Shown here piece after piece: positions 7,840-14,090 of a stretch of DNA of 64,000 nt. The notes under the pieces were generated by a model. It was not told where the DNA came from. It made no database searches and saw nothing but the letters and a program-made list of their open reading frames with translations. A program made the position numbers and the translations under genes. Each line of letters opens with the position of its first letter. Position 1 is the first letter of the stretch. This DNA comes from Altererythrobacter sp. H2 (GTDB lineage: Bacteria; Pseudomonadota; Alphaproteobacteria; Sphingomonadales; Sphingomonadaceae): the NCBI RefSeq assembly GCF_035319885.1, contig NZ_CP141285.1, forward strand, positions 62,001 through 126,000. The letters are read 5' to 3'.

Positions 7840-8264
7840 CGCCCAAGCACCGCGAGCACGCGACTGAGCGCCTCGGCATCGACCGACGCATCGACACTCA
7901 ACCTGACACCGCCCGGTAGCTCGATCCCGATCCGACCGGGAACCTCCAGGACCGACGGTAACAGGGAGGGCGTCTGCGCTGGCGGCGGGATCGCGACCGC
8001 ATCCGCGATGCGCACCTCGGCGAAGGAAGGGCCGGGCTCTGCTGCAGGATGTGGCAACGTCTTCAGTGGCGGATCGAGCAGCAGGCCAGACATCGCCTTG
8101 CGGCGCCAAGTGTAGAGGAGCCCGCTCGTCACCTCGTGGCGCTCCATCGCCGAGCGCACCGATCCACCCGGACCGAAGGCATCGCGCAGCATCGTCAGCT
8201 TCTGCTCGACGGTCCAGAACCGCCGCCCCGACACACGGGCGATCACCTCGATACGACCAGTCAT
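7836..8264 (-). CDS. tnpA: IS66 accessory protein TnpA (helix-turn-helix)
   Basis: 142 residues if started at MTGRIEVI (8264), just after the right inverted repeat region; a longer frame reaches into flanking DNA. The N-terminal helix-turn-helix of the IS3/IS911-Orf1 type is visible in RFWTVEQKLTMLRDAFGPGG and HEVTSGLLYTWRRKAMSGLL. The C-terminal part (IELPGGVRLSVDASVDAEAL) is typical of IS66 OrfA. Its stop overlaps the tnpB start by 4 nt. Confidence 0.93.
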   Translation of the reverse strand: MTGRIEVIARVSGRRFWTVEQKLTMLRDAFGPGGSVRSAMERHEVTSGLLYTWRRKAMSGLLLDPPLKTLPHPAAEPGPSFAEVRIADAVAIPPPAQTPSLLPSVLEVPGRIGIELPGGVRLSVDASVDAEALSRVLAVLGR

Positions 8265-8385
8265 ACGACTGCTCGTATGACTACTCACATGCTCAACGAC
8301 CTCATCCACCGCGCCGCTCCACCCGAAAGCGACAAGCATCGCAGCAATGCCGTCATCGGCAAGGCGGCCTACGGACCACGCTTAC

Positions 8386-8783
8386 TCGACGTCTATGGCT
8401 TTGGCGAGCAGAAAACCCCCGAGAGCTTCCGCCAGGCCTGCCGACGTTTCATCTACACGGAAAATCTTCTGCCTGAGGCGCCGACCTCGGAAGAGCCCGA
8501 ACGCGCCGACCTGCGTCCCGCGGCAGCCAAACAAGCCCCAAGCACGGCCGCCCCGCTTATTCGCAAGGCCATCGCGCAGCTGGACGATGACGGTGGCTGG
8601 GTTCCCTTGGGCCGAGTGGGTCAGCGTCTCGCTGAGCTTGCCTCGGATTTCGATCCGCGCACCTATGGTCAAGCCAAGCTCAGCGATCTCGTCGACAAGG
8701 CGGGCGCTTTCGAGGTCCGGAGAACGGAGTCAGGTCATGTCCAAATCCGGGTTAAAATCGTCAACGCCAAGGGCAAAAAATAG
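8386..8783 (+). pseudogene. NYN/OST-HTH (LOTUS) protein, C-terminal part right of IS66
   Basis: The frame starting YGFGEQKTPESFRQACRRF is the end of a NYN (LabA-type) domain, followed by a linker and an OST-HTH/LOTUS RNA-binding domain (about 8550-8740: LIRKAIAQLDDDGGWVPLG, DPRTYGQAKLSDLVDKAGAF), ending at a TAG at 8781. Intact relatives are about 230-260 residues and combine a PIN-like nuclease with the LOTUS domain; many are linked to RNA metabolism and some to mobile islands. Here the nuclease half is missing and the gene is split by IS66, so it is dead unless a truncated product is made from a start inside the IS. Confidence 0.85.
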
Positions 8784-8875
8784 ATACCACGGCGAAATAC
8801 CGTCTCCCATTTCAATTGCGTGGTTTGGGACATCTATCGGGGCTGCCAACTCTACAGGCGAGAAACCCTCGCATT

Positions 8876-10009
8876 TTATCTGTCCGAAATTTCCACGTAC
8901 CCAATTAGCTCGGCAGAATAGCTGCCATCGCCAGTGGCTAAGCCCTTGTGTTTGAGTTCACGTTGCAGGGTCGGCTCGACCACATTCGTGAAGAGCCCGA
9001 GCCTTTCTTCAGCAGTCAAGAAGGATCTAGCGACCGGTGCGTTCAGATACAGGGCCGACTGCCTTTCGACAGCAGGCATCCGTGTGCCGTCCGGCTGAAC
9101 TGCAATTGTCTGGATCGTGGTCCGCCGCTCACCATTCGCGACAGCGGACTCAACAATCCAGAACGACAGAAGGGTCTGGCTGATGTCATCGCTGGATACG
9201 GACAGGCCCAGATGTTCTGGCTCCAGCCCCCTCCAGCGGCCCAGCTCTTCCTGAACCAACGGGTGGTCCAAGCCGAGCAATTCGATGCCTTCCTGGCTGG
9301 TGGCGACATCGCGATCGAGCGTGAAACGCGCCTTGCGTGACCCATCAGCGGCAATCAGATCGTAGGTTTGATCATCCACCTTTGCGAGCCGTTGGTGTCG
9401 GTCGGGAAGAGAGGATGACATGAACTGGACGACCCGCCCCATCCCCGTCGAGACGTCTGAAAATGGCTGATACTCGTCGAGGCTGAATCCATCGAGGTCT
9501 TGGAACAGATCAAACACGACCTCCCGTGCCTCTCTGGCATTAGATAGCGCAGCCTCGAGTTCTACGGTGGTTCGTTGCAGGGTGGGGTCAGACAGCGCCT
9601 CCTGATAGACGCGGTCGTAGTTCAAGCGTTCGGATAGCTGGCCCAAAATCTGGGCCCGGAGATCCTCAGCGACATTGCCCTGATCGTCAACCTTGCCCAA
9701 CGTCCGGGCGATCTCGGTGAGCTTGTCATCCAAGAGAAGGAATATCCGCCCCTCAATCGTGTCGGAAAGAACGAGATTATAGACCTGCGCAGTATGTGTC
9801 TGGCCGTAGCGATGGATGCGCCCGATCCGCTGCTCCATATCCATCGGATTCCAGGGTAGATCGAAATTAAACAGGATACGGGCAAACTGAAGATTGATCC
9901 CTTCACGCCCGGCTGCGGTGCAGACCAGAACACGGGGGCCATCTTTCATCCGGAAGCGGCGCTCAGCCGCGGTCTTGGCGCCATGGTCGCCGCCGCGCAG
10001 CACGACAAC
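8876..10009 (-). pseudogene. SNF2/RapA-type helicase, C-terminal half only
   Basis: The frame ends at a TAA at 8876 and carries helicase superfamily 2 C-terminal motifs: VLVCTAAGREGINLQFA (motif V region), FDLPWNPMDMEQRIGRIHRY and GQTHTAQVYNLV (motif VI with two arginines). A long C-terminal extension follows, as in HepA/RapA-like and DISARM DrmD-like proteins. The N-terminal half with the Walker A/B motifs is absent: similarity stops near 10009 at GVVVLRGGDHG, and the next codons towards 10075 look unrelated. The join is to a different remnant on the other strand, so this is a deletion product. Intact homologues are about 900-1050 residues, often defence-associated. Assignment to one defence system is not possible from this half. 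Confidence 0.8.
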
Positions 10010-10078
10010 GCCTTGGCCAGGATATCCAACGCCACTCTGGATCCTGTGCAGACATTGACTGATACAGGACTTCAATCG

Positions 10079-10282
10079 CCTCTAACCGAGGAGCTGAACG
10101 AAAGGCAGCACTGGTTCCTCGCCCGAGTCGGTGCTGGCGAACGTTGCCGTGCGGAAGACATTTGCGCCTATTGGAAGGTGAGCCCCAAGACTGCCCGGCG
10201 CGACATCGCTGCGCTTCGTTCTGCCGGGCTCGTGATGTACACCGGAGCGCGTCGCAATGGACGCTATCGCTTCATCAATTGA
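10079..10282 (+). pseudogene. winged-helix C-terminal domain fragment
   Basis: About 67 codons ending at TGA read LTEELNERQHWFLARVGAGE, then CRAEDICAYWKVSPKTARRD and IAALRSAGLVMYTGARRNG. This is a DeoR/MarR-like winged helix of the kind found at the C-terminus of Fic, RecG-like and other multi-domain proteins of mobile islands. Upstream codons in the frame look like junction sequence, so only the last domain of a larger gene remains. It lies head to head with the helicase stump, with the breakpoint between about 10010 and 10078. From 10283 to 10459 I see no gene. Confidence 0.55.
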
Positions 10283-10459
10283 GTGCTGGGAGGCCGGAGC
10301 ATCTTTCGGTGACGGCTCTTGCGCCTTTGCGGGCAGCGACCCATTTTCCGGGAGCATGCAGCCGAGATTACGAGGCATCCGGGACTTTATTCCCGCCATA
10401 TCGGCGCGAGGTTTCCTCACGCACGGGTCGCCTGAATTGATCGCCGCGGATGTCTCTCA

Positions 10460-10487
10460 TTGACAAATCGGCCCGCATAGGTATATC
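10460..10487 (+). promoter_or_regulatory. sigma70-like promoter for a short transcript
   Basis: A perfect TTGACA (10460-10465) is followed, after 16 nt, by TATATC (10482-10487). Transcription would start near 10494. The only thing directly downstream is a hairpin with a T-tract at 10501-10545, so the promoter would drive a transcript of roughly 50 nt rather than a normal gene. Confidence 0.55.
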
Positions 10488-10493
10488 TAGACG

Positions 10494-10545
10494 CAATATG
10501 ACCGGCACCCCTGCACAGAAATGTGTACGTGCCGGTTTTCTTTTG
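10494..10545 (+). ncRNA. candidate small RNA beside the Abi_2 gene
   Basis: A promoter-like element is followed by one compact hairpin. The outer stem ACCGGCAC (10501-10508) pairs with GTGCCGGT (10529-10536), the inner stem TGCACA pairs with TGTGTA around a GAAA loop, and TTTTCTTTTG follows. This is the shape of a short RNA ending in an intrinsic terminator. On the opposite strand the hairpin has no T-tract, so it is not the Abi_2 terminator. Abi_2/AbiF genes are known to be accompanied by a conserved structured RNA (the abiF RNA motif), and here the RNA converges on the 3' end of the Abi_2 pseudogene, 10 nt away. A match to the published motif was not tested. Confidence 0.5.
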
Positions 10546-10555
10546 TCCGAGCCGA

Positions 10556-11318
10556 CTACGTCCAAAGCGGCCATCCTTCCCAACCTTGAACCAACCCGAA
10601 ATCGGTGGCCGTAACGGCCTTGTTGGCAGGTACGGGAAACTCCGCCATCAAAGCCTTAAACCGCTCACCCCAGCTGGAGTTCGGACTGATCCGCGCCAGC
10701 AGAAAGCGCATGATGCAGAAGTACATGAAAGGACGCGCGTTAGCGAGCGACTGCCAGTTCTGATCGAACTGTGGCGCCGGCGACAGCTCCAAGACATTCA
10801 CATTCCACATGCGGCTATGGTGCGCTGCGACGTTGCGAAGATAGCTCAGACTTCGCAGCCACTGCTCCAGTTCGCGCCCCGTTCCCAGACCGTAGCTGGC
10901 CGCAATGGCATCCTGATCCTTTATGTTCATACCGGCAAAGAGCCGCGAAAGGGCACCAAAATCCCAGATCTCGATCGCCACCCAGAGCCACGTCGACGCG
11001 GATAGCTCGCTCGATCCGCTCGAGTGCATCAAGGGCAAGGAGGCGCAGCTTGCGATCGAATGCGTAGAGCGCCACAGCGTCCTCAAAAGTCGAGCCGGGC
11101 AAAAAATGGTCTTCTCGGAAAACCAGTCCAACGGGCTGTGCCTTCGGTGCGCGGAACGGATACCAATAGCCGCTGAGGCAGTAGTACCCGATTTTCTCAA
11201 GGTAACCGATCGCGCGGGTGTCATCGCCGACCGTCAGGCCGCGATCCTTTAGAATCTGCAGCTGATCAGCGAAACTTTTCCAGTCAGTACCCGCCACGCA
11301 ATGCCCCCGGTGCATCAA
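10556..11318 (-). pseudogene. Abi_2 family (AbiD/AbiF-like, HEPN) gene with internal deletion and frameshift
   Basis: The 5' part reads as the Abi_2 N-terminus (SFADQLQILKDRGLTVGDD, IGYYCLSGYWYPFR, ALYAFDRKLRLLALDALERI, ERAIRVDVAL). The 3' part, in a different frame, reads WVAIEIWDFGALSRLFAGMN, then SLSYLRNVAAHHSRMWN, with the HEPN RX4H signature RNVAAH intact. The join near 10982-10992 goes straight from RVDVAL to WVAIEIWDFG. In intact relatives a segment of several tens of residues lies between, so an internal deletion that also shifts the frame has inactivated the gene. Family members act in abortive infection as RNA-targeting HEPN toxins. The gene lies inside the integrative element, convergent with a candidate small RNA. 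Confidence 0.85.
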
Positions 11319-11427
11319 TCATGAGCGGTAAGTGCCACACTCAACGGCATTTTTATAGTAACTGTCGGCAACGACAGGCGCAGCCATTGGAGAGCTGCGC
11401 CGATAAGGACCACGCCAGACTGAGGGA

Positions 11428-12693
11428 TCATAGCCTCGACATCTGGGTCAATCGCTTCGCGCCAACGTCGAGCAATCGGGCAATTTCGTCCGACGTCCGC
11501 TGTACCGCCAGCTTTAGCGCTTCATCGATATGAATGTAGTCCTGGGTTACGTTCTGTGAGGCATGGCCCAGCATGGCGCGGATGGTCAGTTCCGAAAAAC
11601 CCAGTTCGCCGGCAATGCTTCCGAACGTATGACGCAGGGTATGCGGCGTGACGCCTGAAATACCCGCAAGCCTGCACACGCGGTCTAGGCAGGAGCTTAC
11701 GGCGGTGTACGGTCCGGTTCCGGTCTCAGATGGGAAAACATAGGGATTGCCCGAAATTTCCGACTGACCTTGGATCACCTTTAGTGCGGCAGGGCCAATG
11801 GCACGCACTTGTGCACCGCCCTTGGTGTCCGGGAAGCTGACGAAACCACCCGGAACGTTGACCCAGGCCCTTTGCATCGCCTGCGCTTCTTCACGGCGAT
11901 AGCCCGTTAACAGCAGCGTTTTCAACACACCCAGCGCGACAGGATTTTCGCGATTTTGTTCCGCATAGGCGATGGCTTTGCCGAGCGTCTCGATCTCAGT
12001 AACGCTCAGTCGGCGGGTCCGTTTTTTGCTGGCAAGTTTCTTCGCGCCTTGGGTGGGGTGGGTGGCTAGCAACCCTTTATGCTTGGCGTGACCGATGATC
12101 GCCTGAAGCGTGCCAAGGCATCTGGAGGCAACACCGGCCCCACCAGTAGCCCTTCCGCCTCGGCCGCCGCTGCGTGCCTTAGCGGTTTTCCCGTTCTTCA
12201 CATCTGACTGCATTTGCTCGACATCGGCGACGCTCAGCTGCGCCACCACGCGCTTTCCGAGGAGTGGGATTATGTGCGTCTTGATACGGCTCTCGTCCAT
12301 ATCGAGGGAAGATGCCTTGATCGGTCGGTTCAGTCGTCCCAAGATGTTGCCGGCCCGTGCTTCGGCCAGGTACCATTCGCACATCTCTGCGACCGTCATA
12401 CCCTTTCGTGCACGACGCGTTTCATCAGCGGGATCTTCGCCTTTGATCACCGAGGCCAGGAACAGCCTGGCCTGATCGCGCGCCTGATCCACGGTAAGGA
12501 TACCGTATCGGCCAATGTTGATCCGGCGCTGAATTCCTTCTGGGTTGCGATACTGAAGGATGAACGTCTTCGTGCCCGAAGGAAGGACACGTACGCCATA
12601 GCCGCGTACCTCGGTATCCCAGAGAACCGCTTGGCCCTTGGAAGGCGGAAGCAGTCCGTCGACGCTGCGCTTGCTTAGCTTAACCGGAGTCAT
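11428..12693 (-). CDS. tyrosine-type site-specific integrase (DUF4102/P4-like), copy 2
   Basis: 421 residues, clearly related to copy 1 along its length. The DUF4102 domain occupies about residues 1-95 (VRGYGVRVLPSGTKTFILQY), the core-binding domain about 100-225, and the catalytic domain follows, with R266/R267 (LLTGYRREEA), H351 and R354 (HTLRHTFGS), H377 (LGHASQ) and the nucleophile Y386 (QDYIHIDEAL). All catalytic residues are present, so it should be active on the tRNA-Gly core. It starts 180 nt from the right core (12874-12924) and reads inwards. The intergenic stretch holds GGTGACAA-type repeats that are absent from the copy 1 promoter, suggesting separate arm specificity. Confidence 0.96.
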   Translation of the reverse strand: MTPVKLSKRSVDGLLPPSKGQAVLWDTEVRGYGVRVLPSGTKTFILQYRNPEGIQRRINIGRYGILTVDQARDQARLFLASVIKGEDPADETRRARKGMTVAEMCEWYLAEARAGNILGRLNRPIKASSLDMDESRIKTHIIPLLGKRVVAQLSVADVEQMQSDVKNGKTAKARSGGRGGRATGGAGVASRCLGTLQAIIGHAKHKGLLATHPTQGAKKLASKKRTRRLSVTEIETLGKAIAYAEQNRENPVALGVLKTLLLTGYRREEAQAMQRAWVNVPGGFVSFPDTKGGAQVRAIGPAALKVIQGQSEISGNPYVFPSETGTGPYTAVSSCLDRVCRLAGISGVTPHTLRHTFGSIAGELGFSELTIRAMLGHASQNVTQDYIHIDEALKLAVQRTSDEIARLLDVGAKRLTQMSRL

Positions 12694-12705
12694 CGCCCTT
12701 CCTCA

Positions 12706-12751
12706 TTTGGTGACAAAACTCGCTGACGCATCATTTTTCACCAAATTGTCA
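12706..12751. repeat. repeats upstream of integrase copy 2
   Basis: TTTGGTGA at 12706-12713 is repeated inverted as TCACCAAA at 12738-12745; GGTGACAA lies at 12709-12716 and TTGTCA at 12746-12751. The same GGTGACAA word occurs as an inverted pair at 4763-4796, at the other end of this element. These are candidate arm-type integrase or excisionase sites, possibly overlapping the int promoter. Confidence 0.5.
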
Positions 12752-12873
12752 GCAGATGCAAGCCCATTTCAGGCATCTTGATCGCACAGAGGAAAACTTG
12801 AAGTTGGGCTAAATCACTGTTTTATAGTAGGCCAGCTAAGTCGGGCGCACTTAAGAAAAGCCAGTCGGTCTTC

Positions 12874-12924
12874 TTGCCAAGGTTGGGGTCGAGGGTTCGA
12901 ATCCCTTCGCCCGCTCCAGTTTTC
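12874..12924 (+). repeat. attachment core: 3' half of tRNA-Gly(GCC), copy 2
   Basis: Identical over 51 bp to 4666-4716, from the anticodon loop TTGCCAA to the encoded CCA plus GTTTTC. The upstream bases (ending CGGTCTTC) cannot form the anticodon stem, so this too is only a 3' half. As the rightmost copy, followed by sequence without further integrase-type repeats, it is most simply the original chromosomal 3' end displaced by insertion (attR). From 12925 to 13142 I see no gene. Confidence 0.88.
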
Positions 12925-13142
12925 TCCCGGAAAAGCAACTATCCTTGCCTCGCAGGTCATGCGAGGCAGTGGAGACAAGCGCCGATTGCGCTCTTCTTTG
13001 GCGCCATATTTTCAGCAGATTATATGCCCGGTGCGCAACACCCGGGTGTGATCGCGCGAGGCCCAGAACGTGGTCCGGGCCGCCTTGAAGCATTCAAACC
13101 TGCTACGAAGCCGCAGTTCGCTGCATCGCCTGAAACAGCATC

Positions 13143-14087
13143 CTACCCTGCGTCTGGCCGCGTTCGCGAAAAATAAGCCGAAGCCACTTCACGAAAGGCG
13201 ATTACCAGCCGTGAAGGCGGCGACAGGTTTGACACAGCAAAAGCGTACTCGTGATTTATTTGCGGAGCGAATGGCCGCGCCACAAGTGGTGGGTGCAGAT
13301 AAGGGATGGCCAGCTGCTCGTTGAGGATCGCCAGGCCCAGCCCGCGGGCAGCAAGGGCACAGGCCGAGCCGTGGGTGTGCGTTTCAATCGTCACACAGGG
13401 CCGCAATCCGGATTTCGCAAAAGCCGCGTCCACCTGGCTGCGCCATCTGCGCCCTGCACCAAGCAGTATCATCGGCATTTGGCCTATGTCTTTGGGCGAG
13501 ATCTGAGGCAGTTTTGCAAGCGGATGATCATGCCGCATGATGCAAACCGATCCGTTGCGCATCATCACTTCGGTCGACAGATCTGTCTGATCGACCGGCA
13601 TTTTGACGAAGCCACAATCCGCATAACGCATCGCAATCATCGAGCGAGACGTCTCCGCACTGCGAGAATCGATGCTCACTTCGACACCAGGATGCTTTTC
13701 GAGGAACAGGGCAACGATGTCTGCCAGCACCGCTTCGGAGAAACTGGGCGGAGCCACAATCTTGATTGTGCCCGCGGAAAACCCGGCAATGTCGCGGGCG
13801 AGGTTGTTGAGCCGTTCGGCACTCGACAGCATCAACTCGACCTCGGCCAGTAAGCGCTTCCCGTCATCAGTCGCAACGAGACGGCCCTTCTCCCGGTAAA
13901 AAAGTTCGAACCCGAACGCTGTCTCAACCTGTGCAATCAGGCGGCTGATGGCCGGCTGTCCCATTTTCAGCTGCTTGGCCGCAGCAGTCGCCGAACCGGT
14001 GTGCATGACTTCGGCAAAGGCCCGCAAAGCCCGGATGCTGATGTCCGGGCCGCCTTCCGGCGCATTGAAGCCAACGCGAACCTTCAT
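13143..14087 (-). CDS. LysR-family transcriptional regulator
   Basis: 314 residues. The N-terminal winged HTH (about 17-76) has the family pattern RALRAFAEVMHTGSATAAAK and MGQPAISRLIAQVETAFG. A linker and a periplasmic-binding-protein-like effector domain follow (from about 105, GTIKIVAPPSFSEAVLADIV). The start is 3 nt after the stop of the hydrolase gene, so it is the last gene of the receptor-transporter-hydrolase operon and probably controls it in response to the imported substrate or its product. LysR regulators are more often divergent from their targets, so this co-directional 3' position is a little unusual. A palindrome at 20456-20475 upstream of the operon is a possible binding site. 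Confidence 0.93.
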   Translation of the reverse strand: MKVRVGFNAPEGGPDISIRALRAFAEVMHTGSATAAAKQLKMGQPAISRLIAQVETAFGFELFYREKGRLVATDDGKRLLAEVELMLSSAERLNNLARDIAGFSAGTIKIVAPPSFSEAVLADIVALFLEKHPGVEVSIDSRSAETSRSMIAMRYADCGFVKMPVDQTDLSTEVMMRNGSVCIMRHDHPLAKLPQISPKDIGQMPMILLGAGRRWRSQVDAAFAKSGLRPCVTIETHTHGSACALAARGLGLAILNEQLAIPYLHPPLVARPFAPQINHEYAFAVSNLSPPSRLVIAFREVASAYFSRTRPDAG

Positions 14088-14090
14088 TGC

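Larger units (their letters stand above)
5866..8385 (-). mobile_element. IS66-family insertion sequence, complete (2520 bp)
   Basis: The ends are inverted repeats beginning GTAAGCGTGGTC (left, 5866) and its complement ending CTTAC at 8385; the GTAAGCG start is typical of IS66 elements. It is flanked by a perfect 8-bp target duplication TCGACGTC (5858-5865 and 8386-8393), the size expected for this family. It encodes the standard tnpA-tnpB-tnpC set on the minus strand, all intact. The perfect duplication indicates a fairly recent insertion that has not been rearranged. It landed in a gene for a NYN/OST-HTH protein. Confidence 0.97.
4666..12924. mobile_element. integrative element at tRNA-Gly(GCC), about 8.2 kb, decayed cargo
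   Basis: The unit is bounded by two identical 51-bp tRNA-Gly 3' halves (4666-4716 and 12874-12924). It carries its own integrase at the right end (11428-12693), reading away from the right core. Near-identical short words occur just inside both ends (GGTGACAA at 4763 and 12709; TTGTCA-type words at 4789, 4800 and 12746), consistent with integrase arm sites on each side. No relaxase, replication or conjugation gene is visible, so it would be an integrative island needing help to transfer, or a shrunken remnant. Cargo includes two small genes, an IS66 insertion, and remnants of NYN/OST-HTH, SNF2 helicase, winged-helix and Abi_2 genes. Confidence 0.8.

Noticed and set aside
5927-7867. Plus-strand open frame of 646 codons across the IS66 transposase
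   Set aside because: Antisense to tnpC and tnpB, which carry all the IS66 signatures.
8876-10009. Intact DISARM DrmD helicase
   Set aside because: The ATP-binding half is missing and no other DISARM gene (methylase, DrmA, DrmB) is present.
10498-10620. Short protein-coding frame starting at the ATG inside the hairpin
   Set aside because: It has no ribosome-binding site, runs antisense into the Abi_2 gene and has no sign of coding; a short RNA explains the promoter and terminator better.
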